Shown: positions 17,185 through 26,680 of the stretch, in pieces
Position numbering within the stretch: position 1 is the first letter of the stretch
Layout: each line of letters begins with the position of its first letter
Source of the DNA: JAAXHV01 sp965207165
Lineage (GTDB): Bacteria; Pseudomonadota; Gammaproteobacteria; Eutrophobiales; Eutrophobiaceae
Direction of reading: 5' to 3'
Length of the DNA: 64,000 nt
NCBI GenBank assembly: GCA_965207165.1
Contig: OZ242265.1
Coordinates: 1,798,001 to 1,862,000 of the forward strand
The notes under the pieces: generated by a model
What the model saw: only the letters and a program-made list of their open reading frames with translations
Databases searched by the model: none
Told to the model about the DNA's origin: nothing
Translations under genes and position numbers: made by a program

Positions 17185-17253
17185 ACTGGCGTGTGTTGCA
17201 TTGCATATCATAATACAAAGCTGCCGCAGGCAGCACATTCATTCGTAATTCCA

Positions 17254-18510
17254 TCAGTGTGACACCGCAGCGGCACCATGCTCGTCAATGAGGGCGCCGG
17301 TAGTGAATCGTTCCAGGCCGAACGGGGCATTCAGTTCGTGGGGCCGGTCCCGGGCAATGGTATGGGCAAACGCCCAGCCGGAGCCGGGCGTGGCCTTGAA
17401 GCCCCCGGTGCCCCAGCCGCAGTTGAAATAGAGGCCCTGCAGGGGGGTCTTGCCGATAATCGGGCAGGCGTCCGGCGCCACATCGACGATGCCGCCCCAT
17501 TGGCGCAGCATGCGCACCCGGCTGAAGGCGGGGAACAGTTCAATAATGGCCTGCATGGCATGCTCTATGGTGTGGAAACTGCCGCGCTGGCCGTAACCCG
17601 TGTAGGCATCGATGCCTGCGCCGACGACCAGTTCGCCCTTGTCCGACTGGCTGATATAACCATGCACGGCGTTCGACATGACCACGGTATCCAGGACCGG
17701 TTTCAGGGGTTCCGACACGTAGGCCTGCAACGGGTGGCTCTCCAGGGGCAGGCGTAAACCCGCCATCTGCGCCAGGACGCTGGCATGGCCGGCGACCACA
17801 ACGCCGATCCGGTCTGCCTCGATGCGTCCGCGGCTGCTCTCGACGCCGGTCACCCTGGAACCGTTACGGCAGATACCGGTGACTTCACATTGTTGAATGA
17901 TATCGACGCCCAGGGCGTCGGCGGCGCGGGCAAACCCCCAGGCCACGGCATCGTGGCGGGCAACCCCGCCCCGGCGTTGCAATGAAGCCCCAAGGATGGG
18001 ATAACGCACCCCGGGAGAGATATCGATCATGGGAATGGCCGACTTGATCTGCGCCGGCGTGACCACCTCGGCATCGATCCCGTCCAGGCGGTTGGCGCCG
18101 ACCCGCCGTTCGATATCCCGCATATCCTGCAGGCTGTGACCCAGGTTATAGACGCCGCGCTGGCTGAACATGACGTTGTAATTCAGGTCCCGGCTCAACC
18201 CTTCCCAGAGTTTCAACGACTTCTCGTAGAACAGCGCGGCCTCGGTCCACAGGTAATTTGAACGTACTATGGTCGTGTTCCGCCCCGTATTGCCGCCGCC
18301 GATCCAGCCCTTCTCCAGTACGGCGACGTTGCGCATCCCGTGTTCTTTTGCCAGGTAATAAGCGGTTGCCAGGCCATGGCCGCCGCCACCGATTATGAGC
18401 GCGTCATACTTCTTCCGTGGCGCAGGACTGCGCCAGGCCTGGCGCCAGTTCTCATTATGAGAGACGGCATTGCGCAGCAAGGAGAATATGGAATATTTCT
18501 GCCTGGTCAT
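17254..18510 (-). CDS. soxB: Sarcosine oxidase beta subunit
   Basis: A 418-residue FAD-binding DAO-family subunit. The dinucleotide motif is YDALIIGGGGHGLATAYYLA (about 35-54), followed by GWIGGGNTGRNTTIVRSNYL. H186 in GGVARHDAVAWG corresponds to the histidine that carries covalent FMN in other SoxB proteins. It forms the substrate-binding half of the heterotetramer with SoxA, D and G. It is preceded by the dimethylglycine-dehydrogenase-type gene (80-bp gap), so successive demethylation steps are co-directional. Confidence 0.94.
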   Translation of the reverse strand: MTRQKYSIFSLLRNAVSHNENWRQAWRSPAPRKKYDALIIGGGGHGLATAYYLAKEHGMRNVAVLEKGWIGGGNTGRNTTIVRSNYLWTEAALFYEKSLKLWEGLSRDLNYNVMFSQRGVYNLGHSLQDMRDIERRVGANRLDGIDAEVVTPAQIKSAIPMIDISPGVRYPILGASLQRRGGVARHDAVAWGFARAADALGVDIIQQCEVTGICRNGSRVTGVESSRGRIEADRIGVVVAGHASVLAQMAGLRLPLESHPLQAYVSEPLKPVLDTVVMSNAVHGYISQSDKGELVVGAGIDAYTGYGQRGSFHTIEHAMQAIIELFPAFSRVRMLRQWGGIVDVAPDACPIIGKTPLQGLYFNCGWGTGGFKATPGSGWAFAHTIARDRPHELNAPFGLERFTTGALIDEHGAAAVSH

Positions 18511-18590
18511 TGCGGTCCGTTTAACTCATCAAGCGCTGCGTATTCCATCAGCATTGGTTCGCCCTGATCCCGGGTTTCCGGAGCGCAGCT

Positions 18591-21047
18591 TCAGTTATTT
18601 GCGTCATTGATGTCCAGCAACCGCTCGTTGCCGGGGTCGTACGGACTTTCAGGGACCACAATGGCGCGGTAGTTCCTGTTGAGGATATCGATTTCCATTT
18701 CCGTACCTTCTGCCGCGTATTCCGGCCTGACCATGCCCAGCGCCAGGGATTTGCCGACCCGGAAGCCGAAGCCGCCGCTGGTGGCGCGTCCGATCAGTTC
18801 ACCGTCCCGGGTCAGGGCATTGTTGCCCAGCGCATCGGCGTCATCGGTATCCCGGACCTCCAGCGTGACGAGTCTGTATCCGGGACCGCGTTCGCGGCCC
18901 GCCAGCAGCGCTTCCCTGCCGAGGAAGTCTCCCTTGTCCGGCGACACGAAACGGTCCATTGCCGATTCCCAGGCGGAATACTCGATGGATAATTCCGTGC
19001 CCACCATGCGGTACGATTTCTCCAGCCGTAATGAATCCATTGCCCGTATGCCGAAAGGCCGCAGTTCGATATCCTCACCGGCTGCAAACAAGGCATCGAA
19101 CAACTCGTTCTGCCGCTCGATGGGGTGGTGCAGTTCCCAGCCCAGTTCACCTACGTAATTGACCCGCATGGCATGCACTGGTATGCCGCCCATATCTACC
19201 TGCCTGGCGCTCAGAAACGGGAAGCCTTCGTTGGAAAAATCATCACTCGACAAGCGTTGCAACAGCGTGCGTGAACGGGGCCCGGCAACGACGAATACGC
19301 CGATAGCGTCGGTAATGTGTTCATAGTTCACCGAGCCGTCAGCAGGCATGAACTTGCCGAGGTAATCGTGGTCCAGTCGCTGCCATGCGCCGGCCGAGAC
19401 CAGGTAGAACGAATCGTCCGCGGCGCGGGTAATGGTGAATTCCGAATGAATGCCGCCGCGCCGGTTCAGCGCGTGACAAAGCCGTATACGCCCTGCTTTT
19501 GACGGCAGCCGGTTTGCAACCATGTAGTCCAGAAACGCTTCCGCTCCCGGCCCGGATATCCGGCATTTGGCAAAGGCCGTCAAGTCCAGCAATCCCACTG
19601 CGCGGTTCAGGTGCAACGCCTCCTTTCTGATGCCTGCAAACCAGCGCGAACGGCGAAACGACCAGTGATCCTCCTGCGCCATGCCGTCGGTAGCGAACCA
19701 GTTGGCCCGCTCCCAGCCGAATTTCTGGCCGAACACGGCGCCCATCTCCTTGAGACGCCCATAGCAGGGGGCGGTCTTCAGGGGGCGGGCCGCCGGCCGC
19801 TCCTCATCGGGGTAATGGATGATGAACACATGGGAGTAGGCTTCCTCATTCTTTTTGACCAGGTAATCCTTGCTGACGTAATCGCCGAAACGGCGCGGCT
19901 CGACCCCCAGCATGTCGATTCCCGGTTCACCCTCAACAATCCATTCCGCCAGTTGCCAACCGGCGCCGCCCGCGGCGGTGATGCCGAAGCTGTGGCCTTC
20001 GTTGAGCCAGAAGTTCTTCAGGCCCCAGGCCGGACCGACAATGGGGTTGCCGTCCGGGGTGTAGGCGATGGCGCCGTTGTAGACCTGCTTGATACCGCAA
20101 TCGGCAAAGGCCGGCACCCGGTTCATGGCCGCCTCGATATGGGGTTCCAGGCGATCGATATCTTCCTGGAAGAGTTCATACTCGGCGGTCTCGTCGGGAC
20201 CGTCCACGTAACAGCAGGGTGCGCCTTTTTCATACGGGCCCAGGATAAAACCCTGGTTTTCCTCGCGCAGGTACCAGGAGCCGTCTGACTCACGCAGGAC
20301 AGCCATTTCAGGCAGGCCCTGCCCGGCCCGGACGACCAGGTCGGGGTGGGATTCCGTCACGATATACTGGTGCTCAACCGGCATCACCGGGATATCCAGG
20401 CCGACCATGGCGCCGGTGCGGCGGGCATAGTTGCCGGTCGCAGTGACAATATGTTCGCAGGTGATATCACCCTTGCTGGTCCTGACCTGCCACTCACCCG
20501 AAGCGCTGCGATCAATGCCTTCGACCATGGTATTGCGATAAATCACCGCACCCCGCGCCCGGGCGCCCTTTGCCAGGGCCTGGGTCAGGTCGGCGGGCTG
20601 GATATAGCCGTCTTCCGGATGGAACAGCGCCCCCACCAGTCCGTCCGTATTGCACAGGGGCCAGATCTCTCCAATTTGTCCCGGTGTCAGGAATTCAATG
20701 TTGACGCCGATGGTGCGGGCCGTGGCCGCGTACTGGTAATACTCATCCATGCGCTCCCGGTTCATGGCCAGGCGCAGGTTCCCGACCTGTTTGAACCCTA
20801 CCTGCTGCCCGGTTTCAGCTTCCAGTTCCTGGTACAGGTTCACCGAGTATTTGTGGATCTGGCCGACGCTGTAACTCATGTTGAACAGCGGCAGCAGGCC
20901 GGCCGCATGCCAGGTGGAACCGGAGGTCAGTTCCGCTTTTTCCAACAGGACGACATCCTCGCCCCAGCCTTTTTTTGCCAGGTGATACAAGGTGCTGACA
21001 CCGACAACGCCGCCGCCGATGACGACTGCACGCGCGTGTGTTTTCAT
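18591..21047 (-). CDS. Dimethylglycine/sarcosine dehydrogenase family flavoprotein
   Basis: An 818-residue two-part enzyme. The N-terminal half is a DAO-type FAD domain (VVIGGGVVGVSTLYHLAKKG). Its ELTSGSTWHAAGL motif puts H47 where mammalian DMGDH holds covalent FAD. The C-terminal half, from about residue 420, is a GcvT-type THF-binding domain. This architecture matches DMGDH/SARDH, which oxidise N-methylglycines and load formaldehyde onto THF. Just upstream of sox genes, N,N-dimethylglycine to sarcosine is the expected step. No mitochondrial-style presequence or signal peptide is present. Confidence 0.88.
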   Translation of the reverse strand: MKTHARAVVIGGGVVGVSTLYHLAKKGWGEDVVLLEKAELTSGSTWHAAGLLPLFNMSYSVGQIHKYSVNLYQELEAETGQQVGFKQVGNLRLAMNRERMDEYYQYAATARTIGVNIEFLTPGQIGEIWPLCNTDGLVGALFHPEDGYIQPADLTQALAKGARARGAVIYRNTMVEGIDRSASGEWQVRTSKGDITCEHIVTATGNYARRTGAMVGLDIPVMPVEHQYIVTESHPDLVVRAGQGLPEMAVLRESDGSWYLREENQGFILGPYEKGAPCCYVDGPDETAEYELFQEDIDRLEPHIEAAMNRVPAFADCGIKQVYNGAIAYTPDGNPIVGPAWGLKNFWLNEGHSFGITAAGGAGWQLAEWIVEGEPGIDMLGVEPRRFGDYVSKDYLVKKNEEAYSHVFIIHYPDEERPAARPLKTAPCYGRLKEMGAVFGQKFGWERANWFATDGMAQEDHWSFRRSRWFAGIRKEALHLNRAVGLLDLTAFAKCRISGPGAEAFLDYMVANRLPSKAGRIRLCHALNRRGGIHSEFTITRAADDSFYLVSAGAWQRLDHDYLGKFMPADGSVNYEHITDAIGVFVVAGPRSRTLLQRLSSDDFSNEGFPFLSARQVDMGGIPVHAMRVNYVGELGWELHHPIERQNELFDALFAAGEDIELRPFGIRAMDSLRLEKSYRMVGTELSIEYSAWESAMDRFVSPDKGDFLGREALLAGRERGPGYRLVTLEVRDTDDADALGNNALTRDGELIGRATSGGFGFRVGKSLALGMVRPEYAAEGTEMEIDILNRNYRAIVVPESPYDPGNERLLDINDANN

Positions 21048-21204
21048 GGTTTTAGATACCTGGTAATGAGATCACACAAACACGCATATTAAGCGGCAGA
21101 AAATGCCGGCTTAATCACGGGAACGACCGGGATTAGTCAAAATACGCCATCAGAAAGGCAATCCTGATCCTGATGGCCATCCCTGGCTCTCTCCAATTCC
21201 TGCT

Positions 21205-21262
21205 TCCTAATTCCTAATTCCTAATTCGTAATTCGTAATTCCTAATTCGTAATTCCTAATTT
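21205..21262. repeat. Heptanucleotide tandem array (CTAATTC/GTAATTC units)
   Basis: About eight tandem 7-bp units alternating between CTAATTC and GTAATTC. The stop codon of the cupin gene (TAG, 21256-21258 complement) is inside the array. It is the reverse-complement form of the array at 17134-17184. Confidence 0.87.
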
Positions 21263-21723
21263 TCTTCTTTAGCCGCCTGCGCCGCGTCCCAGGCTTCCTG
21301 GACAGTCTGCCAGGTCACCAGTGCAACGGTATTGCCATCGTCGTCAACAAAATTCAGGGGGCCGAGAAACGTCATGTAGAACTCGCTGTCTTCAAGAAAG
21401 TTTGTCAACCCATGAAAGGCCTGGCATGCCTCATAGCCGTAGGCGGGGGCTTTTACGCTGACGCCGCCTTCATCTTCGCCGCCCCGGACTTCCATGTGGC
21501 CTTTCGTCAGGAAATATTCTCCCGGGCCGATATGTACATGGCTCGCAAAAGACGAGCCTTTCGGGCAATCGTAAATGGCTGCCCAGGAACCCAGTTCGGG
21601 CGCCACGTTCAACAATTTCCAGCGTATGCCGCCCTGGCTCAGCGGCCCCGGAAAATCTACCCAGTCGACTTCATCAATCTGCACCGAACGGCCGGGGACA
21701 GGGTCATATTTTTGTGGGTTCAT
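21256..21723 (-). CDS. Cupin-domain protein (2,4'-dihydroxyacetophenone dioxygenase-like)
   Basis: A 155-residue single cupin. The metal-site segment SFASHVHIGPGEYFLTKGHMEVRG supplies a HxH plus Glu, and a later His lies in QAFHGLTN. Related proteins are annotated as dihydroxyacetophenone dioxygenase-like, but that activity is not established here. It is a distant paralogue of the cupin at 22327-22785, and the two flank a glyoxalase I gene. The stop codon is supplied by a heptamer repeat. A ring-cleaving or C-C-cleaving oxygenase role is possible; the substrate is unknown. Confidence 0.75.
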   Translation of the reverse strand: MNPQKYDPVPGRSVQIDEVDWVDFPGPLSQGGIRWKLLNVAPELGSWAAIYDCPKGSSFASHVHIGPGEYFLTKGHMEVRGGEDEGGVSVKAPAYGYEACQAFHGLTNFLEDSEFYMTFLGPLNFVDDDGNTVALVTWQTVQEAWDAAQAAKEEN

Positions 21724-21760
21724 GTTATTGCCTCCTCATATGTCAGGTTTTTTTTAATGT

Positions 21761-22297
21761 TTACTGGTTACATAAAGCCGCCGATATTCCTGCTTCCAGT
21801 ATTTCAATCCAGTATCCATCCGGATCTTTAATGAAAGCGATTCCCTTCATCTTGCCGTCATCCGGCCGCTTGACAAATTCTACTCCTAACTCCTCGAAGC
21901 GGCTACAGGCTTGATAAACATCGGGAACGGACAATCCTATATGGCCGTAACCACGCGGGTCGTTGTTACCATTGTGATAACCTTCAAATGTTTCGTCATT
22001 CTCCGTGCCCCAATTGTGGGTCAATTCCAATAACGCTTTCTGCTCAAACGTGAAGGTTGTCCGTTCCAGCGGGTCCTGTGGAACAGGACCGTCTTCGGGC
22101 CGGACGTATCCCATAAAGAACAGCGAAAATTCCATCCCGGGGAAGTCCAGTTTCTTGACCAGGGTCATGCCCAGCACGTCCCGGTAAAACGCAAGGGAAC
22201 GTTCCGGGTCCTTGATGCGAAGCATGGTCTGGTTGAATACAAACCCTTCCGTTGCAGGGGACTCCGTAATGCCGCCCTCTTGAACCGTCTCATTCAT
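21761..22297 (-). CDS. gloA: Lactoylglutathione lyase (glyoxalase I)
   Basis: A 178-residue protein of the longer, eukaryote-like glyoxalase I type. The four metal ligands are all present: Q23 (FNQTML), E91 (LLELTHNWG), H119 (GYGHIGL) and E165 (YWIEILEAG). It isomerises the methylglyoxal-glutathione hemithioacetal to S-lactoylglutathione in the cytoplasm. Placement between two cupin genes upstream of the N-demethylating enzymes suggests removal of reactive aldehydes, or recruitment of the fold to another glutathione adduct. Confidence 0.92.
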   Translation of the reverse strand: MNETVQEGGITESPATEGFVFNQTMLRIKDPERSLAFYRDVLGMTLVKKLDFPGMEFSLFFMGYVRPEDGPVPQDPLERTTFTFEQKALLELTHNWGTENDETFEGYHNGNNDPRGYGHIGLSVPDVYQACSRFEELGVEFVKRPDDGKMKGIAFIKDPDGYWIEILEAGISAALCNQ

Positions 22298-22326
22298 TGC
22301 ATCTGCACCTTAGATCTTCAGTACAC

Positions 22327-22785
22327 TTACGACGACGCTTCTCTGTTGTTTTCAAATTCCTGCCGGACACGCTGTAATTCTTCCCAACCCAGGTAACTGG
22401 TGAAGTTGTCGTCGTCAAAGAACAGCACCGGCCCGTTACAGATAAACAGGTAGTCGGTGTCCTCCAGTGCCGTTGTGGCGCCGTGGACCATGCCGTTTGG
22501 CTCGTACACGTAGTCGCCTGCTTCGAGTATCCCGTCGCGTACCTGCAACTTACCCGACAGGACATACACATGGGCCGGACTCAGGTGTTTATGGGGCGGC
22601 GCCACGTAGCCTTTATACCAGCGGAACAGCGCAGCCCAGGCGCCGGTCTCCGGCCCCGTCCACAGGACTTTCATGAACCCCCGCTCGGGGTCTGCTTCCA
22701 TGGGGATCCAGTCCATGTCACCGGTCTTACACAGCGAATCCATGAGTTCGCTGTTAACGGGACTGATGTCTTGCGGTAGTGGCAT
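22327..22785 (-). CDS. Cupin-domain protein (2,4'-dihydroxyacetophenone dioxygenase-like)
   Basis: A 152-residue single-domain cupin with metal-ligand motif PPHKHLSPAHVYVLSGKLQVRDG and a second-half His in GMVHGATT. It shares overall design with the cupin at 21256-21723 (a WAALFRWYKG or WAAIYDCPKG strand, then HxH). It starts 41 bp downstream of the TonB receptor gene and is probably co-transcribed with it. Family annotation is by similarity to dihydroxyacetophenone dioxygenase-like proteins; catalytic activity is unproven. Confidence 0.75.
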   Translation of the reverse strand: MPLPQDISPVNSELMDSLCKTGDMDWIPMEADPERGFMKVLWTGPETGAWAALFRWYKGYVAPPHKHLSPAHVYVLSGKLQVRDGILEAGDYVYEPNGMVHGATTALEDTDYLFICNGPVLFFDDDNFTSYLGWEELQRVRQEFENNREASS

Positions 22786-22826
22786 TTTTTTCTCCAGGTA
22801 TTATGTGCTGCGCAGTAACCTGTCCG

Positions 22827-25166
22827 TCAGAAGTGATATTGCACCGAGCCGACCACGCGGCGCGGCTGTTCCAGGGTGCCGATAATGATATAGCCTGGAG
22901 CGCCCGGCAGTTTGCTACCCGCAAAGTTCGGGAATTCCTGCACGTCGATGTAGTAATCCTCGTCGAACAGGTTCTCTATATGAACGCCGAACTCCCAGTT
23001 GTTCCACTCCACCCCGGCGCCCAGGTCCACGACGGTAAAATCAGGGTTCGTCCAGAACGGAAAATCATCCCCGGGGGAATCCCAGAGTTGGGCATTGGTG
23101 GAAGCCTCTCCCTTGTAGCGCAGTTGCAGGCGCCCGAACAGGCGCATGTCATCGTTCACCTGCTGATCGTAATCCAGGGCCGCAGTGGCGCTCCACTTTA
23201 CGGTGTTGGGCGGTCTCCTTCCCGAGAGGTCAGCGAGATAATCGCTTGGGGTCACGAATTCAGTGCCGCCGACCCATTCCGCGTCCACATAGCCGAACCC
23301 GGCGGACAGGGTCCAGTTCTCATGCATGGACAGCACCATATCGCCCTCCAGTCCCCATGACTCTGAATCGCCGATATTGAAGATGCCCTCAAGTACAGTG
23401 CCGGTTAGAGGGTTCTTCGTCTGAAGTTCAAACTGCCGGCCCTCGTAATCGATATAGAAACCCGCCAGGGTCAATATCAGGCGGTCATCCAGCAACCGCC
23501 CCTTGTAGCCGATTTCAACCTGTGTTGCCTCTTCCGGCTCGATGTCGAACAGGGCGTTCTCGCCCTCCAGGTCGAACGCATTGAAACTCCCCGGCTCAAA
23601 ACCCTGGGAGAACGTCGCGTACACCATGGACCGGTCATCATCAAAGAACATGGAGACGGACGCTCGGCCCAATACCTCGGTATTGGACTGACTTCCGGTG
23701 GTGCCGCTGTCCAGGTTGTTCGCGTCGAATTCCCAGTGGTCCACGCGCACACCGCCGCCAATTTCGATGTTGTTCATGCGATAACTGAAGTTGGCGAAAC
23801 CCGCCACCTGTTCGCGTTTTTCGCTGAGGTTCTCGAAAGGAACCACCACGACTACCGTATCCTCGGGAGGATCCTCGTCAATGCGCGGGTACGGGATTGG
23901 ATCGTCAGGATTAGGATTGCAACTGGGGTCCAGGAAAAAGCAGAAACCGTAGGGAACCGGAAGTTCCCCGAACTTGTGCCTCTTCCAGTCCAGGTAGTAG
24001 GCGCCGGCCTGCCATTGCAAGGGACTGTCATCCGTGGAGGTAAAGCGCAATTCCTGGGTCCAGACCTCGACCGGCCATGACCGGGTCAGGTCGAGCACGA
24101 ACTCCTGGTCGATATCAAGATCGGTCTCCCGGTACGAATCCGTATCCGTATACGAGGTAAGGTATATGGCGTCGAAGTTGCCGAAATCATAGGTCAGTTC
24201 TATGCTGCCGGCGACGGTTTCCCGCTCGTGGCCCGCATTGTAGCTGGTGTCGATGATGTTGGTGTGGGTGAGATCACCGCTCGTCTCCCGGTTCCAGATG
24301 TTGTTGGGCCCGTCGTACTCGTTGTAACGCAGGGTAGCGTACAGCGAAAGCTGTTCGCTGATACTGCCGGCCAGGGCCGCGCGCACGCCGTATTTCTCCG
24401 TGTGCCCCACGTCGGGATCAACGTCCGGAACACCGCCGTTCAGGCGCGGGGTGTTGGGGTTGACCAGGTACGAATCATCGGTCATGGCAAACCCATACAG
24501 CGCCAGGGCCCAATCATTGCCCAGCGGCACATTCAACTGGACTTCGCCGTCATAGTAATTATCTTCACCTGCCTGCGCTTTAACCCGGCCCGAAAAGGCT
24601 TCCGGGTCCGGCCGCCTGGTAACAAATTTGATCGCGCCGCCGATGTTGGCGCCGCCATAGAGGATGCCCTGCGGCCCTTTCAACACCTCGATCCGCTCGA
24701 AATTGCCGAAGCGGGACGAAGCATCCCCGAACAACTGCACGTCATCAAGGTAAAACCCGGCTCCCTGGGTATTGCCGAATCCCCCCAGACTGCGAATGGA
24801 GACATTGGGGTAACCGTCCAGGCGCCGGCTCATCCAGAGATTCGGCACGAGCAGCCCGATATCTTCAAGACCGTTAATGTTAGCGCTCTCCACCATGTCC
24901 CCCGTGAAGGTGGTCAGGGACTCCGGGATCTCCAGCACGCTCTCCTCGCGCTTACGCGCGGTGACGATGATCTCCTCCAACAGGGTCTCGCCTTGTGCCA
25001 TGACAGCCGAACTCGTGAACAGGGCGGTTACCGGTGCGGTCAGCAATGCCAATGCAAGCATTGCCGTCCCGACCGCGGAACCTGTAATTACGTTTATCCT
25101 GCAGCGAGTTGCCCATCCAGAGATTGCCGCGGCCAATTGCCGTTCGTCTGACAAGTATCTGTTCAT
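22827..25166 (-). CDS. TonB-dependent outer-membrane receptor
   Basis: A 779-residue receptor with an N-terminal signal region, a TonB-box-like LEEIIVTARKREE (about residues 62-75), the plug domain (IEVLKGPQGILYGGANIGGAIKFVT) and a 22-strand barrel ending in aromatic HF. Family members import bulky or scarce nutrients with TonB energy. Being first in the run leading to cupins, gloA, DMGDH and sox, it may import the substrate of that pathway. It faces an AraC-type regulator gene across 422 bp, a plausible regulator-target pair. Confidence 0.93.
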   Translation of the reverse strand: MNRYLSDERQLAAAISGWATRCRINVITGSAVGTAMLALALLTAPVTALFTSSAVMAQGETLLEEIIVTARKREESVLEIPESLTTFTGDMVESANINGLEDIGLLVPNLWMSRRLDGYPNVSIRSLGGFGNTQGAGFYLDDVQLFGDASSRFGNFERIEVLKGPQGILYGGANIGGAIKFVTRRPDPEAFSGRVKAQAGEDNYYDGEVQLNVPLGNDWALALYGFAMTDDSYLVNPNTPRLNGGVPDVDPDVGHTEKYGVRAALAGSISEQLSLYATLRYNEYDGPNNIWNRETSGDLTHTNIIDTSYNAGHERETVAGSIELTYDFGNFDAIYLTSYTDTDSYRETDLDIDQEFVLDLTRSWPVEVWTQELRFTSTDDSPLQWQAGAYYLDWKRHKFGELPVPYGFCFFLDPSCNPNPDDPIPYPRIDEDPPEDTVVVVVPFENLSEKREQVAGFANFSYRMNNIEIGGGVRVDHWEFDANNLDSGTTGSQSNTEVLGRASVSMFFDDDRSMVYATFSQGFEPGSFNAFDLEGENALFDIEPEEATQVEIGYKGRLLDDRLILTLAGFYIDYEGRQFELQTKNPLTGTVLEGIFNIGDSESWGLEGDMVLSMHENWTLSAGFGYVDAEWVGGTEFVTPSDYLADLSGRRPPNTVKWSATAALDYDQQVNDDMRLFGRLQLRYKGEASTNAQLWDSPGDDFPFWTNPDFTVVDLGAGVEWNNWEFGVHIENLFDEDYYIDVQEFPNFAGSKLPGAPGYIIIGTLEQPRRVVGSVQYHF

Positions 25167-25588
25167 CTGCTGTCCCCCTTTGTAAACCGCATTGGTTTCA
25201 TCCGTTTCCCGGCCCGTCGCACAGGCATCAGGATAGATGTGTTTGAGTGAAGCGTTTTTCTGTTGTATTTAAGCTATGACAATCTACCGGATATCACTCA
25301 AAGTAACTTGTTCCCTGGGGAAACTGTAACTGTCTGTATGTGCAAGTGGTAAGAAAGAGACAGGTTTTGAAGTAATTACCGGCTAAATCCTTGCCATTAG
25401 TGCAAATCAACTTGGTTTTAAGTGAAAACGCGCTACACTCTAAGGTTACAGATAAGCTTGGCGCTACGGCATAGAGCGATTATTTTGTTTACAACTCCAG
25501 GCAGGTGTTGCTGAAAACACACATTGCGATTCTGACAGAGAGCGACAACCATGGCATGCGTCAGTAAGACAGGCAGCTTGAGGGGGTA
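25167..25588. promoter_or_regulatory. Divergent intergenic region between TonB receptor and AraC regulator
   Basis: A 422-bp stretch without a credible ORF and more A/T-rich than its flanks. A candidate plus-strand promoter is TTGGTT (25412-25417), a 16-nt spacer and TACACT (25434-25439), which would give a leader of about 140 nt before the AraC gene. No strong inverted repeat was seen. Both genes probably take their control signals from here. Confidence 0.5.
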
Positions 25589-26578
25589 ATGAACGACAAT
25601 ACTGCACCATCGTTCGTCAATACCTGGACGACAAATGAACTGGCAAAGAGCGACCGTTACGATGCCTGGTCAAGCATGCTGAACCAGGCTTACGGCCGCT
25701 GGGAAATGGATAAACCGGTTACGCCTGACTTCTTCAGCAGCGTCAAGCATTATGACGACAGCATCCTGAAGGTCATCGAGTGCACCTGTGACCCCTGCGG
25801 CGCAACCCGCACCCGCGCCAGTATCCGGGCCGACGGCCTTGAGACGCTGACCATACAGGCCGTTCTCGAAGGCCGTGAATATATCAACTTCAACGGCGAG
25901 GATATCCTGTTGAAACCGGGCGATCTCCTGGTCTGGGACAGCACCAGACCCATGACTTTTGAAGTTCAGGACCGCTTGCACAAGATATCCGTCATGATGC
26001 CGTTGCCGCGTTTTCAATCCTGGCTGCCCCGATCCTGGTTCTCGATCCGGCATTCCCTGGATGGGCAATCAAACAGCGGCCAGTTGTTGACCAATCACAT
26101 AAAATCACTACGCCAGTCGGTCTTCGACGGAGGCTGCAAGGACAATTACGCATTAATTGATGCAACCATCGGCGTACTGGTCAATGCGCTGGACCCGGGC
26201 ACCGCCGATGATCCGAAACCTTTACGGGTTACCCAGTTGCGGCATATCAAGGAATACATCAAGGCCAATATCCGCAACCCGGAACTGTCCCCGGCCATGA
26301 TCGCAAAAGCGGGCGGCATGTCCTCCCGCTACCTGCACTGGTTGTTCAATGCAGATGCCGACGACGACACGGTCAAGCAATATATTATCCGCCAGCGCCT
26401 GGACCTGTGTGCACGCGACCTGTCGAACCCGCACATGAGAAACAGAAAGATTTCCGACATCGCATTTTACTGGGGTTTCCAGGACACCGCGCATTTCAAC
26501 AAGCGCTTCAAACAGCTTTACAACCTGTCACCCGGCGCTTTCCGCGAAAAAGCCTTGGATCAGACCAACTCAATCTGA
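25589..26578 (+). CDS. AraC family transcriptional regulator
   Basis: A 329-residue regulator. Residues about 20-190 form a cupin-like AraC-binding domain of the FeaR/NahR-like type with an RADGLETLTIQAVLEGREY strand. Residues 220-325 form the double helix-turn-helix domain ending ISDIAFYWGFQDTAHFNKRFKQLYNLSPGAFRE. RBS-like GAGGGGG lies directly upstream of the ATG. It is divergent from the TonB/cupin/gloA/DMGDH run and is the best local candidate for its activator. The effector is unknown. Confidence 0.88.
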   Translation: MNDNTAPSFVNTWTTNELAKSDRYDAWSSMLNQAYGRWEMDKPVTPDFFSSVKHYDDSILKVIECTCDPCGATRTRASIRADGLETLTIQAVLEGREYINFNGEDILLKPGDLLVWDSTRPMTFEVQDRLHKISVMMPLPRFQSWLPRSWFSIRHSLDGQSNSGQLLTNHIKSLRQSVFDGGCKDNYALIDATIGVLVNALDPGTADDPKPLRVTQLRHIKEYIKANIRNPELSPAMIAKAGGMSSRYLHWLFNADADDDTVKQYIIRQRLDLCARDLSNPHMRNRKISDIAFYWGFQDTAHFNKRFKQLYNLSPGAFREKALDQTNSI

Positions 26579-26680
26579 GACAACTTACTGGTATTAAAGA
26601 CCGTCAGCGTTGGTTGTACCGGCTGTTTCAGGCACAGCGGTGTTATGGGTTAGTAGTTATGTGGATTTGCAGGTCCGTCC

